A stretch of 64,000 nt of DNA from Haloarcula sp. CBA1129 (GCF_008729015.1 NZ_RKSM01000003.1:372001-436000), one strand, 5' to 3'; shown: positions 16,450-25,341, counted from the first letter of the stretch. Made by a program: numbers and translations. The notes: generated by a model not told the origin, from the letters alone.

Positions 16450-18168
16450 ATGCAAGTCAGAATATCAGACGACGCGACCGAATCGGAAGCACAGGCCATT
16501 GCCGAAGCACTCGCGGCGCATTTCGAGGACGACGTCACTCTCGTCGTTGACAGCGGCGAAGCGGTCGGCAGTGCCACGTACGACGGCAACGGACGGGCCG
16601 AATCCACGGAACCGGTCGACGACGACCTCGGCCCGACCGAACGGGAGGAAACGCTGCGCAAGGAGATTGAAAAGATTCTGGAAGGCGGGCCGGAAAAATA
16701 TAAAGAACAGTTGCCAGAGGAGGGCAAGCTGTTCGTCCGGGACCGCATTGATCTGTGGTTCGGTGATGAGTTCCTGTTCGAGGACGGGAAGTTTGCGGAG
16801 TTCGACGCCGACGACCAGCTCCCCGCTGACGGACTCATCACAGGGGCCGCGGAGTTCGAGGGCCGTGACCTGCATTTCATGGCCAACGACTACACGGTCA
16901 AACGCGGCAGCATGGCCGCCAAAGGTGTCGAGAAGTTCCTTCGGATGCAACAGCGGGCGCTGAAAACCGGGCGGCCGGTGCTGTACCTGATGGACTCCTC
17001 GGGAGGCCGTATCGACCAACAGACCGGCTTTTTCGCCAATCGCGAGGGTATCGGGAAGTACTACTACAACCACTCGATGCTTTCCGGACGAGTCCCACAA
17101 ATCTGTGTCCTCTATGGGCCGTGTATCGCCGGCGCAGCGTACACGCCTGTCTTCGCGGACTTCACAGTCATGGTTCGGGATATGAGCGCAATGGCTATCG
17201 CCAGCCCCCGGATGGTCGAAATGGTCACCGGCGAAGAAATCAGCCTCGAAGACCTCGGTGGCCCTGACGTCCACGCACAGCACTCCGGCAGTGCAGATCT
17301 CATCGCCGACGACGAGGAACACGCCCGGGAACTCGTCGCCCAACTCATCAGCTATCTGCCCGACAACGCCGACGAAGACCCGCCCCAGACCAGCGGGACG
17401 GCCCCGAAGCGGTCGCCGGAGGGCATCGACGCCGTTGTCCCGGACAAGCCGAACAAAGGCTACGACATGTTCGACGTGATTGAGCGGGTCGTCGACGCCG
17501 GGTCGACGCTCGAACTCCGACCGGAGTACGGCAAAGAGATCATCACGTCGTTTGCCCGGATCGACGGCCGGCCAATCGGGGTCATCGCAAACCAGCCAGC
17601 CCAGCGCGCGGGGGCTATCTTCCCGGACGCGGCGGAGAAAGCCGCTCAGTTCATCTGGACCTGCGACGCCTACAACATCCCGCTATTGTACCTCTGTGAT
17701 ACGCCGGGATTCATGGCTGGCTCGGGGGTTGAGAAAGAAGGCATCCTCGAACAGGGCAAGAAGATGATCTACGCCACGTCCTCGGCGACAGTACCCAAAC
17801 AATCTGTCGTGGTGCGGAAAGCATACGGTGCGGGTATCTACGCGATGTCCGGCCCTGCCTACGACCCCGAGTCGACAATCGGCCTGCCGAGCGGCGAAAT
17901 CGCGATCATGGGGCCGGAAGCGGCTATCAACGCCGTCTACGCCCGCAAGCTCTCCGAGATCGACGACGAGGATGAACGACAGCAAAAGGAGCAGGAACTC
18001 CGCGAAGCCTACCGCGAGGATATCGACATTCATCGAATGGCAAGCGAAGTCGTCGTTGATGACATCGTTCCGCCCAGCGACCTCAGAACGGAACTGACGA
18101 ACCGGTTTGCGTTCTACGAGACCGTCGAGAAAGACCTCCCGGACAAGAAACACGGCACCATCCTCTGA
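16450..18168 (+). CDS. Acyl-CoA carboxylase carboxyltransferase subunit with N-terminal extension
   Basis: Beta subunit of the biotin-dependent carboxylase, 572 aa. The two crotonase-type carboxyltransferase halves start near residue 65. The N half has MDSSGGRIDQQTGFFANREGI and the oxyanion-hole region GPCIAGAAYTPVFADF; the C half has GVIANQPAQRAGAIF and CDTPGFMAGSGVEKEGIL. The first 60 residues (ISDDATESEAQAIAEALAAHF and on) are not part of a normal carboxyltransferase. They resemble the small third subunit (PccX/AccX or epsilon type) found as a separate short protein in haloarchaeal and actinobacterial carboxylases. I chose the ATG at 16450; a GTG at 16444 would add two residues. The ASPRMVEMVTGEEISLEDLGG stretch resembles methylcrotonyl-CoA carboxylase more than propionyl-CoA carboxylase. 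Confidence 0.9.
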   Translation: MQVRISDDATESEAQAIAEALAAHFEDDVTLVVDSGEAVGSATYDGNGRAESTEPVDDDLGPTEREETLRKEIEKILEGGPEKYKEQLPEEGKLFVRDRIDLWFGDEFLFEDGKFAEFDADDQLPADGLITGAAEFEGRDLHFMANDYTVKRGSMAAKGVEKFLRMQQRALKTGRPVLYLMDSSGGRIDQQTGFFANREGIGKYYYNHSMLSGRVPQICVLYGPCIAGAAYTPVFADFTVMVRDMSAMAIASPRMVEMVTGEEISLEDLGGPDVHAQHSGSADLIADDEEHARELVAQLISYLPDNADEDPPQTSGTAPKRSPEGIDAVVPDKPNKGYDMFDVIERVVDAGSTLELRPEYGKEIITSFARIDGRPIGVIANQPAQRAGAIFPDAAEKAAQFIWTCDAYNIPLLYLCDTPGFMAGSGVEKEGILEQGKKMIYATSSATVPKQSVVVRKAYGAGIYAMSGPAYDPESTIGLPSGEIAIMGPEAAINAVYARKLSEIDDEDERQQKEQELREAYREDIDIHRMASEVVVDDIVPPSDLRTELTNRFAFYETVEKDLPDKKHGTIL

Positions 18169-18171
18169 GCT

Positions 18172-18636
18172 ATGACAGGACGCTACTACGAAGAGTTCGA
18201 GGTCGGCGAGACCATCGAACACGAGAAGCGCCGCACGATCAGCGAGCGCGACAATCAGCAGTTCTGCGATATGACGATGAACCAGCAGCCGCTTCATCTC
18301 GACGCCGAGTTCGCAGCCGAGACGGAGTTCGGCGAGCGACTGGTCAACGGACTCTACACGATGAGTTTAGCTGTCGGGCTGACCATCCCAGAGACAACCG
18401 ACGGAACCATTGTCGCGAATCTCTCCTACGACAGCGTCGAGCACCCGAATCCGGTGTTTCACGGCGACACGATCCGTGTGCAGTCGACCGTGACCGACAA
18501 ACGCGAGACTAGTGACGGTGAACGCGGGATCGTCACGATGCACGTCGAAGTGTTCAAACTCACAGAGACAGACGACACCCTCGTCTGTGAGTTCGACCGC
18601 ACCGTGCTGTCGCTGCGACGCGACAACGCCGAGTGA
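18172..18636 (+). CDS. MaoC-family (R)-enoyl-CoA hydratase
   Basis: Hot-dog-fold hydratase of 154 aa. The start GRYYEEFEVGETIEHEKRRTISERDN and the MNQQPLHLDAEFA motif (near residue 38), which holds the catalytic Asp/His pair position, are typical of MaoC dehydratases of the mesaconyl-CoA hydratase-like branch. It lies three bases after the carboxyltransferase gene, so it belongs to the operon. There it could hydrate the 3-methylglutaconyl-CoA made by a methylcrotonyl-CoA carboxylase, a step done by a crotonase in the classical leucine pathway. That assignment is inference from gene order. Confidence 0.85.
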   Translation: MTGRYYEEFEVGETIEHEKRRTISERDNQQFCDMTMNQQPLHLDAEFAAETEFGERLVNGLYTMSLAVGLTIPETTDGTIVANLSYDSVEHPNPVFHGDTIRVQSTVTDKRETSDGERGIVTMHVEVFKLTETDDTLVCEFDRTVLSLRRDNAE

Positions 18637-18676
18637 CGCTGGGACCGCTCGATAACGAACCGCGAATCCCAGTTAC

Positions 18677-19399
18677 CTATTCGGGCACACCGATAACCCA
18701 GCGCCATCGTTGCTCGAACGTGCCGTCGAGAGCACTGAGGAGGTCGCGGGCCTGTAGCACTCGTTTTTCGGTGTCCAGCTTCGGATAGAGCCGTGCGGCC
18801 ATCGCCGGAATCGCGTGGAACAGTCGGATGTTTTCGGCAGTCGTCGAAAACCGCCACGTCCCTGTTGTGGTCGCGAACTCGCCCGCGAGGGCGTCTCGGA
18901 TAGCCGCTGTCTTGGTCGGGGAGCGTGAGTCGCGTTCGAACTGTTTGAAGACGTCCGTGCCGTCAGGACAGACCCAGCCAAGCGGTGCGACAGCGCCGAC
19001 CACGCCGTCTGAGCGGAGGACTCTGGCGGCCTCCCGTACCGCAGTTACTGGGTCAGGGACCAGAAAGAGCGAGGCGGTAAACGCGACGCCGTCGACTGAC
19101 TGGTCCCTGAGCGGCACGTGGTCGAAATCGGCTTGGAGTCGGGTAGCAGACCCGATTTCACGCAGCATCTCCCGGCTGATGTCAAGAGCAATGGCGTTCG
19201 CTGCTGTCTCGGCGAATACGCGTGTACTCACACCTGTTCCTGCGCCCGCATCGAGGACAGTCCCGAACTCACCGTCCGTCCGAGCGCCCATCTCGGCTGC
19301 GAGCAGTCGCGCGAGCGCAGTGAAGCGATTGGTCCGTCGCTCGTATGTGGTGTAGGCGTCGACGCTGGCATCGAAGTTCTGGCGAACGACGTCTTTCAT
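18677..19399 (-). CDS. Class I SAM-dependent methyltransferase
   Basis: Methyltransferase of 240 aa with the Rossmann SAM-binding motif TVLDAGAGTGVSTRVFAE (near residue 45), acidic loop IALDISREML, and a VPLRDQSVDGVAFTASLFLVPDP motif IV. The start MKDVVRQNFDASVDAYTTYE resembles BioC and UbiE/COQ5-type enzymes. I chose the ATG at 19399 over one at 19411 because family members start with this segment. It is transcribed against the carboxylase operon and between it and the CitE-like gene, so its link to the pathway is unclear. Substrate unknown. Confidence 0.8.
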   Translation of the reverse strand: MKDVVRQNFDASVDAYTTYERRTNRFTALARLLAAEMGARTDGEFGTVLDAGAGTGVSTRVFAETAANAIALDISREMLREIGSATRLQADFDHVPLRDQSVDGVAFTASLFLVPDPVTAVREAARVLRSDGVVGAVAPLGWVCPDGTDVFKQFERDSRSPTKTAAIRDALAGEFATTTGTWRFSTTAENIRLFHAIPAMAARLYPKLDTEKRVLQARDLLSALDGTFEQRWRWVIGVPE

Positions 19400-19559
19400 A
19401 CACGATAGCACAGTCGAGTCCCAGATAGTTGTTGTCGTTGGCTACATACGACCGGACTGATGGCGGAAAGTTGTCAAGCCGCTCGCAAACCGCGCTAAGA
19501 GCACGCAAACGTTCTTGGATCGGTCCGAAATACAGATATCGGGCGGCGTTCGCGGCGAA

Positions 19560-20393
19560 CTATCGCTGTCCGGCTTCGCGAGCGCGCTTGAGGATGCGCT
19601 CTGCCTGCGCGATAAGCGGTGCATCGATCATCTCTCCGTCGACCTCGAAAACGCCAGCATCTGTCTCGTCGTCGGCCGTGACGACACGTTCGGCCCACGC
19701 GATCTCATCGTCACTGGGAGTGAACGCGTCGTTGATGACCGCGACCTGATCCGGATGGATCGCCATCTTCCCGTCGTACCCGAGCTGGGCAGCGAACTCA
19801 GTTGCGTCACGGAGGCCATCCAGATCGCCGTAATCGGGATAGATCGTATCGATTGCATCGATCCCCGCGGCGCTAGCCGCAACGACGACCCGCTGGCGCG
19901 CATAGAGCACCTCACGTCCGTCGCTGGTGCGGGTCGCACCCACGTCGGCCGCAAGGTCTTCGGCCCCGAACAGGAGTGCATCGGTGGGGGCAGCAGCCGC
20001 GATCTCCGCAGCGTTGAGGACGCCAGCAGCAGATTCCACCAGCGCAAGCACAGGGAGGTCTGTATCGTTTTCTCCGAGAAGCCGGCTCAATGCTGTGATG
20101 TCCTCGGCGGAGCCAGCCTTGGGGAGCATCACGCTGTCAGGGCTGGCGTCCGTCAGTATCGCTGCAAGGTCAGCTGTGGCACAGACGCCCACGGGATTGA
20201 TGCGAACGCAGATGTGGCTGTCTGAACTGACAGCCGAGAGTACTGACCGCACAGATTCACGCGCCTGTTCTTTATCGGCCGGTGCAACCGCATCCTCCAG
20301 ATCGAAGACGACGACATCGGCGTCGCCACCAGCCGCTTTTCGCATCAACTCTGCATTGTCTCCCGGTGCAAACAGCACACTGCGACGAACCAT
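19560..20393 (-). CDS. HpcH/HpaI aldolase/citrate-lyase-beta-like enzyme
   Basis: CitE-type TIM-barrel lyase of 277 aa that cleaves or forms C-C bonds of (3S)-malyl-, citramalyl- or related CoA esters with Mg2+. Motifs: RRSVLFAPGDN at the start, VVVFDLEDAV (near residue 30), the CoA/substrate Arg in CVRINPVG (near residue 65), metal ligands Glu in LALVESAAGV (near residue 120) and Asp in LLFGAEDLAAD (near residue 147), and a C-terminal KMAIHPDQV. The ATG at 20393 is the family-typical start; an upstream frame extension is ignored. Near an acyl-CoA carboxylase and MaoC hydratase it could act as the HMG-CoA-lyase step, or it could be a citramalyl/malyl-CoA lyase. Read divergently from the amidohydrolase. 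Confidence 0.85.
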   Translation of the reverse strand: MVRRSVLFAPGDNAELMRKAAGGDADVVVFDLEDAVAPADKEQARESVRSVLSAVSSDSHICVRINPVGVCATADLAAILTDASPDSVMLPKAGSAEDITALSRLLGENDTDLPVLALVESAAGVLNAAEIAAAAPTDALLFGAEDLAADVGATRTSDGREVLYARQRVVVAASAAGIDAIDTIYPDYGDLDGLRDATEFAAQLGYDGKMAIHPDQVAVINDAFTPSDDEIAWAERVVTADDETDAGVFEVDGEMIDAPLIAQAERILKRAREAGQR

Positions 20394-20610
20394 AGCTGTG
20401 CCTTCTCCCCCCAGCGGTAAGATGGTAAGGGATAGACGCCCGGCTATGCCGGGGGTGACCGTTCCACTGGCACGTCCTCCGTCTGTCGCAGTCAACAGCG
20501 GCGCTTCTCGAATCAGCTATCGGCGTCACGATTACGCGTTCACTCCGATGGGTATTCTGCACAGTACAAACAGGCATGGATTTTTATGAGACTGGGTAAA
20601 AGCTCCCTCT

Positions 20611-21486
20611 GTGACAACTGATCTCCCCGGCGTAGCCGACAGGCAACTGTTCGATACGCACGCACACCAGCCGACCAGTGAGTTCCTCCACGACGCCGGC
20701 GGCGAAATGATGCAAGATGCCGCCGACCGCTTTGGCACTGACTTGGAGACGTGGGACTACGAAGAGATGCTTGCGGAGTACCACGAAGCGGGTGTCGGCG
20801 GCGCTGTCCTGCTTGGCTGGGACGCGGAGACGAACACCGGGAATCCCCCCGTCCCGAACGACTACGTCGCCGAGGTCCGGGACGAGTATCCCGACTTCTT
20901 CGTCGGGTTCGGGAGCGTCGATCCACTGAAAGACGACTGCGTGCAGGAGGCGATTCGGTGTGTTGAGGATCTGGACCTCTCCGGATTTAAGTTCCAGCAG
21001 ATCGCACAGGGCTTTGACCCCTCGGACGAACGCCACGACCAGCTGTGGAGTACCATCGAAGACCTCGGCGTTCCCGTCGTCTTCCACGGCGGGAACTCAA
21101 CACTGGGGGCCTGTAGTGCCGGCGGCCGTGGCCTGAAAGTCAAGTACGGCAACCCGATGCTTATCGACGACGTGGCCGCTGCACATCCGGACCTTGACAT
21201 CCTCATCGCTCATCCCGCGTTCCCGTGGGAGAAAGAGCAGTTAGCGATCTGTCAGCAGAAGGGCAACGTGTACATGGACCTCTCGGGCTGGGTGCCGAAG
21301 TATATCGACGACCAAGTACTCCATTACGCCGGCACAGTCCTCAAAGACAAGGTGATGTTCGGCACCGATTATCCGATGATTGACCCCGAAACGTGGCTCG
21401 AATCGTTCGCTCGCGACACCGACTTTGATACGGATGTCCAGCGGAAGATTCTGTTCGAAAACGCCCAAGACTTTTTCGACCGCTAG
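20611..21486 (+). CDS. Amidohydrolase-2-family metal-dependent hydrolase or decarboxylase
   Basis: TIM-barrel enzyme of 291 aa, related to ACMS decarboxylase and other amidohydrolase-2 proteins. Metal ligands are visible: HxH in LFDTHAHQPT (near residue 15), His in VVFHGGNST (near residue 160), His in LIAHPAFPW (near residue 199) and Asp in MFGTDYPM (near residue 253). Members hydrolyse lactones or decarboxylate aromatic and semialdehyde acids non-oxidatively. The start is GTG. It converges with the PaaG-like gene, its stop overlapping that gene's end by four bases. In this neighbourhood a ring-cleavage or lactone intermediate is a plausible substrate. Confidence 0.8.
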   Translation: MTTDLPGVADRQLFDTHAHQPTSEFLHDAGGEMMQDAADRFGTDLETWDYEEMLAEYHEAGVGGAVLLGWDAETNTGNPPVPNDYVAEVRDEYPDFFVGFGSVDPLKDDCVQEAIRCVEDLDLSGFKFQQIAQGFDPSDERHDQLWSTIEDLGVPVVFHGGNSTLGACSAGGRGLKVKYGNPMLIDDVAAAHPDLDILIAHPAFPWEKEQLAICQQKGNVYMDLSGWVPKYIDDQVLHYAGTVLKDKVMFGTDYPMIDPETWLESFARDTDFDTDVQRKILFENAQDFFDR

Positions 21487-22244
21487 TCGAAATCCGGGGC
21501 GCGTCCGTCCAGAAACGCCTCGACACCATGTGTATGTGCTGGCGTATCGTACGCCAGTGACTGGATGCGTGCTTCTCGGCGCAGCCCGGTTTGTAACGGC
21601 TGGCCGATGTTGTCGTGAATCGCTTCCTTCGCCAGCCCGAGGTTCGCCGTCGGTTGTGCCCGAAGCGTTTCCAGCAGGTCGGCTGTCCGCGCATCGAGTT
21701 CGGCCGGTTCGACCGCCTCGTTGATCAGGTCCATCTCGGCGGCGGCCTCGGCGTCGATCAGCTTCCCGGTGAACGCGAGCTCTTTGGTTTTCCTGAGCCC
21801 GATTAGCCGGGGGAGGATGGCAGTCGCACCCATGTCCGGTACGAGACCGACGCTGATGAACGACGCACCGAACCGTGCGGACTCGGCGGCGTATGCGAAA
21901 TCAGCCACTGCCACCAGCGACAGTCCGGCACCGACTGCATCGCCGTTGACCTTCGCGACGACAGGCACCGGTGCTGAGAGGATATTGCTTGCCACGCGGC
22001 CCAGTGTTGTCCGGACTCGCTCGTAGGCTTCAGTCGTCGACTCCTCACGCTCGCTCATCGCCTCGATATCCCCGCCGGCACTGAACGCATCGCCGTCCCC
22101 AGTGAGGACGACGGCATCGTGTGTCTCCGGGTCGAGGTCAGCGAGCGCATCAGCTAACTCAGTCGCAACCGCCCCTGTCATTGCGTTTTTGACATCGGGA
22201 CGATCGAAAACGATCCGTCGAACAGCGCCGTCTTCAACGCGCAT
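21483..22244 (-). CDS. paaG: Enoyl-CoA isomerase of the PaaG type (crotonase family)
   Basis: Crotonase-fold protein of 253 aa. The two catalytic glutamates of enoyl-CoA hydratases are missing: the first position reads GAGLSL, and the second reads GASFISVG. An Asp is present in GLVPDMGAT (near residue 127), as in PaaG and other delta3-delta2 isomerases. PaaG converts ring-1,2-epoxyphenylacetyl-CoA to the oxepin and later moves a double bond. The paaABCD genes start about 800 bp away behind a regulator read in the same direction as this gene. The residue pattern makes an isomerase likely; the exact substrate is inferred from context. Confidence 0.78.
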   Translation of the reverse strand: MRVEDGAVRRIVFDRPDVKNAMTGAVATELADALADLDPETHDAVVLTGDGDAFSAGGDIEAMSEREESTTEAYERVRTTLGRVASNILSAPVPVVAKVNGDAVGAGLSLVAVADFAYAAESARFGASFISVGLVPDMGATAILPRLIGLRKTKELAFTGKLIDAEAAAEMDLINEAVEPAELDARTADLLETLRAQPTANLGLAKEAIHDNIGQPLQTGLRREARIQSLAYDTPAHTHGVEAFLDGRAPDFD

Positions 22245-22270
22245 GGTCGTACATCACACGCGCGGGTACT

Positions 22271-22927
22271 TTACTCTCCGTCGTCGCCCGGCGGGCCCTC
22301 GCCGACGCCGCCGAACAATTGTGTGAACAACGAGTGCTGTGCGCGGTGGAGCCGTTCGAGGAACGCGGACTTACTGATACCGAGTTCGGCGGCGACTTCA
22401 CTAGCGGTGGTCTGTCGTGGGACGACGAAGTAGCCCATCTCGACCGCGTAGCGGAGACTTTCCTCCTGTGCCGGTGTCAGGTCCCACTGCTGTGCGATAG
22501 AGGCGTCCTCTGTTGCACGCAGTGCGTACACCCGCTGTAGTTTCACGCCGACGGTTTCACCGGCCGTCTCCATGACAGTCTGGAGGATTTCATGGCCCAC
22601 CACAGCGCCAGCTAAAATCGCGTTTCCGTCGCGATACGTCAGCGATTCCACCATGAAGCCTGCGCTGATGAGTTTATGCACAACACACTGCTGGAGTGAC
22701 AGACACCGGTAATTATACCGACCATCGGTAACTGACTGGTAGAGATAGCGGATCCGGTCGTCCTCGTCGAGGTAGTCGATAAGATCCTCACTCGCCTTGG
22801 CACTGAACCGCAGCAACACATTACGGTCATCCCGGAGGAGCGGCGGGGCCGCCTCGATGGGTGTGCCCGTGACACTGCTCGCATCTGCCAGTGGACAGTT
22901 GTCGCCCTCGATGCGAAACTCGACCAT
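22271..22927 (-). CDS. HTH-10 (Bat-type) transcriptional regulator
   Basis: Haloarchaeal regulator of 218 aa. The C-terminal HTH-10 domain is clear: LTPAQEESLRYAVEMGYFVVPRQTTASEVAAELGISKSAFLERLHRAQ (about residues 150-200), typical of bacterio-opsin-activator-like proteins. The N-terminal 140 residues form the usual sensing domain of this class. The ATG at 22927 is preferred over one 18 bases earlier because it gives the family-typical start MVEFRIEGD. It is divergent from paaA across about 105 bp and only 26 bp upstream of the paaG-like gene on its own strand, so it probably controls the phenylacetate genes. Some members act as repressors released by phenylacetyl-CoA-like ligands in other lineages, but the effector here is unknown. 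Confidence 0.88.
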   Translation of the reverse strand: MVEFRIEGDNCPLADASSVTGTPIEAAPPLLRDDRNVLLRFSAKASEDLIDYLDEDDRIRYLYQSVTDGRYNYRCLSLQQCVVHKLISAGFMVESLTYRDGNAILAGAVVGHEILQTVMETAGETVGVKLQRVYALRATEDASIAQQWDLTPAQEESLRYAVEMGYFVVPRQTTASEVAAELGISKSAFLERLHRAQHSLFTQLFGGVGEGPPGDDGE

Positions 22928-23033
22928 AAGACACTCCTCTATCATTGCCTCGTATCTGTGCGGATATGCTTATAAAACCCGTCTATATAGGGGCGAATTA
23001 GTAAGAACATTCCTCACGATCTATAGGATAGAT

Positions 23034-23975
23034 ATGAACGTTGCCGAAGTCAAAGACCGTGCTGGACCCCGGGAGTTCAGCCCGAAAGACGACCTCCCCG
23101 AAGAGTATCGGACGGCAGCCACGCGGATGCTCGAGTTCCACGCCAACAGCGAGATCATGGGTGCGTTCCTCGAACGGCCCTTCATCAGAAAAGCACCGAG
23201 CATCGAGCGAAAGATGGCCTTCAGCGCGAAGGTACAGGACGAAATCGGCCACGGACAGATGCTCTACCGAGCGGCGGAATCGCTCGGTATCAAGACCCGC
23301 GAAGAGATGCTCGACGACTTGGCAAACGGGGACGGGAAGTTCCTGAACTGCTTCCATTACCCGATGGAGAGCTACGTCGAGACGCCGATGATCGCCTTTT
23401 TCGTCGACGGGGCCGCGATGCGCCGTCAGGCAACGCTCAAAAAGTCAAGCTGGGAGCCATACGCCCACGCGATGGACAAAATCTGCTTCGAAGAGGGGAT
23501 GCACGTCAAGCACGGCGAGTCGATCCTCCGCGAACTGATGAACGGGTCCCGGAAGGAACAGCGCATGGTTCAGGAGGCCTTCGAAGAGTGGTGGCCCCGA
23601 ATCCTGCAGTTCTTCGGACCGACCGACGACCAGAGCACCCATCACGACTTTGCCGCGGAAGTCGGGCTGAAGACGTGTACGAACGACGAACTTCGGAACG
23701 CGTTCCTGAACACGTACATCCCGAAGGCCAAGAAATACGGGCTGGAGATGCCCGATGAGCCACGCATCCGGGACAACGGTGACGGGACCTACGAGGTCGT
23801 CGAAGACGATCTCGACTGGGACGAGTTCTTCACTGTCTCACAGAACGAATACGCCGGCAGCATCGAACAGATTTCCGGTCGTCGGCAGGCGCAGGAAGCG
23901 GTGCAGTGGGTCCGTGACATGATGGACGACCAGACGACTACGAACAGCGGCCCGCAGTCACAGGCAGCGGACTGA
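23034..23975 (+). CDS. paaA: Phenylacetyl-CoA 1,2-epoxidase subunit PaaA
   Basis: Catalytic di-iron oxygenase subunit of the ring-epoxidising complex, 313 aa, family-typical length. Iron-ligand motifs are visible: Glu in LEFHANSEIM region (near residue 38), DEIGHGQ (about residues 69-75) and EEGMHVKHGE (near residue 155). It inserts one oxygen of O2 into phenylacetyl-CoA. The open frame extends far upstream, but the ATG at 23034 gives a PaaA-like start and lies about 45 bases past the TATA-like TCTATATAGG at about 22982-22991. First gene of a tightly packed run paaA-B-C-D and the small ribbon gene. Confidence 0.95.
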   Translation: MNVAEVKDRAGPREFSPKDDLPEEYRTAATRMLEFHANSEIMGAFLERPFIRKAPSIERKMAFSAKVQDEIGHGQMLYRAAESLGIKTREEMLDDLANGDGKFLNCFHYPMESYVETPMIAFFVDGAAMRRQATLKKSSWEPYAHAMDKICFEEGMHVKHGESILRELMNGSRKEQRMVQEAFEEWWPRILQFFGPTDDQSTHHDFAAEVGLKTCTNDELRNAFLNTYIPKAKKYGLEMPDEPRIRDNGDGTYEVVEDDLDWDEFFTVSQNEYAGSIEQISGRRQAQEAVQWVRDMMDDQTTTNSGPQSQAAD

Positions 23976-23980
23976 GAACA

Positions 23981-24508
23981 ATGATCTGGGAAGTATTCCG
24001 ACAACAGAGTCCGGAGGCAGATTTCGTTCACTGCCGGGACGTCCACGCCCCCGACCGAGAGATGGCAAAGCAGTTCTCTGTCATCCAGCACGGACGGCGG
24101 AAGCCGACCCACGCGCTCTGGGTCGCCCCGCAAGAGAAAATCACGCAGGTCGATCCTGACGCAGAGGCACACGAGGAGGTCGGGGACAGCGCCGAGACGC
24201 CGTGGGCTGTCTTCCAGCAGGACCAGCCCGGCGGGTATCACACGCACTGCGGTGATGTCGAAGCCGCTAGCACCGCCGAGGCAGAACAGGCGGCGATTGC
24301 GGCGTACACTGACGACGACCCGAACAGTCTCTGGGTCGTACAGCACCAGTATATCGGCGAAGTCACGGATGACGACGTAAGCTTCGGTGGGACGACCAAC
24401 AAGTCCTACCGGTTCGCACAGACGTACAACGTCGACCCGGCCGCTGAGGAGGTCGAAGCCTCCGAGTCTGAGCAGATCGAAGCGGAAAAACAGCGAGGTG
24501 AGATATAA
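23981..24508 (+). CDS. paaB: Phenylacetyl-CoA epoxidase subunit PaaB
   Basis: Small structural subunit of the epoxidase, 175 aa. That is longer than bacterial PaaB (about 95 aa): a PaaB-like unit with WEVFRQQSPEADFVHCRDVHAPD occupies residues 1-60, and a second similar unit, WAVFQQDQPGGYHTHCGDVEA, occupies about 69-130. The protein thus looks like an internal duplication of the PaaB fold. Acidic C-terminal tail. Five bases after paaA and overlapping paaC by one base. Confidence 0.9.
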   Translation: MIWEVFRQQSPEADFVHCRDVHAPDREMAKQFSVIQHGRRKPTHALWVAPQEKITQVDPDAEAHEEVGDSAETPWAVFQQDQPGGYHTHCGDVEAASTAEAEQAAIAAYTDDDPNSLWVVQHQYIGEVTDDDVSFGGTTNKSYRFAQTYNVDPAAEEVEASESEQIEAEKQRGEI

Positions 24509-25341
24509 TGGCAACAACGGAATCCGACCTCGGCGGTCCAGCTGACCTCTCCGAGGAAGAACAGCGCGCAGTCGAGGCACAACTGCTTCGACTCGCCGAT
24601 GACGAGTTGATTCAGGCCGAACGCTACACGTTCTGGCAGGTGCGTGCGCCGACGCTGGAATCGGACCTCTCGATTTCGAACAACGCACAGGATGAACTGG
24701 GCCACGCACGACTGTGGTACGACGCGGTGCAGCAACTCGGCTATTCCGAGGAATCGCTCATCTACGAGAGCGACCCCAGCGACTTCCAGCACAGCACGCT
24801 CGTCGAGCTACCGTTTGCGGAAGGTGACTGGGCCGATGCCATCGTCAGAGCGTACTTCTACGACGTTGCCGAAGACATCCGCCTCTCCGCGCTTGAGAAC
24901 TCATCGTATGAGATTATCCGAAACAGAACAAGTCGCATTCAGGGCGAGGAAGGCTATCACCTCGAACACGCCGAAAGCTGGCTGGACCGGATGGCACTGG
25001 ACGAGGAAGCCGGCGAACGCGTTCAGGCGGCTATCGATGAACTCTATTCGTACGCCCTCACGCTGTTCGAACCTGTCGGCGACGTAGAGGACGACATCGA
25101 ACGGCTGGGCATCCGAACGATGACCCTCGACGAGATGTGCACCGAGTGGGAGACTCGCGTCGACTCGTTCCTGACCGGACTGGGATTCGACGTGCCGACC
25201 GGCGCGACCCCCGCAACGCCGGCAGGCCGGGACAACGAACACACGGACCACTGGCACGACCTTCACGAACAGATGACTTCCAGCTACCGGAACTTGGGAC
25301 GGGATAAAGCGACGCTGATAATGGCGAGAGACGATGAGTAG
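24508..25341 (+). CDS. paaC: Phenylacetyl-CoA epoxidase subunit PaaC
   Basis: Ferritin-like structural subunit that pairs with PaaA, 277 aa. It keeps the helical layout of the catalytic subunit: QAERYTFWQVRAPTLESDL near residue 33, NAQDELGHARLWYDAVQQLG near residue 65, and GEEGYHLEHAESWLDRM near residue 150. In bacteria PaaC does not bind iron productively and stabilises PaaA. Start overlaps paaB stop (TAATG) and its end overlaps paaD by eight bases, so translation is coupled. Confidence 0.92.
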   Translation: MATTESDLGGPADLSEEEQRAVEAQLLRLADDELIQAERYTFWQVRAPTLESDLSISNNAQDELGHARLWYDAVQQLGYSEESLIYESDPSDFQHSTLVELPFAEGDWADAIVRAYFYDVAEDIRLSALENSSYEIIRNRTSRIQGEEGYHLEHAESWLDRMALDEEAGERVQAAIDELYSYALTLFEPVGDVEDDIERLGIRTMTLDEMCTEWETRVDSFLTGLGFDVPTGATPATPAGRDNEHTDHWHDLHEQMTSSYRNLGRDKATLIMARDDE

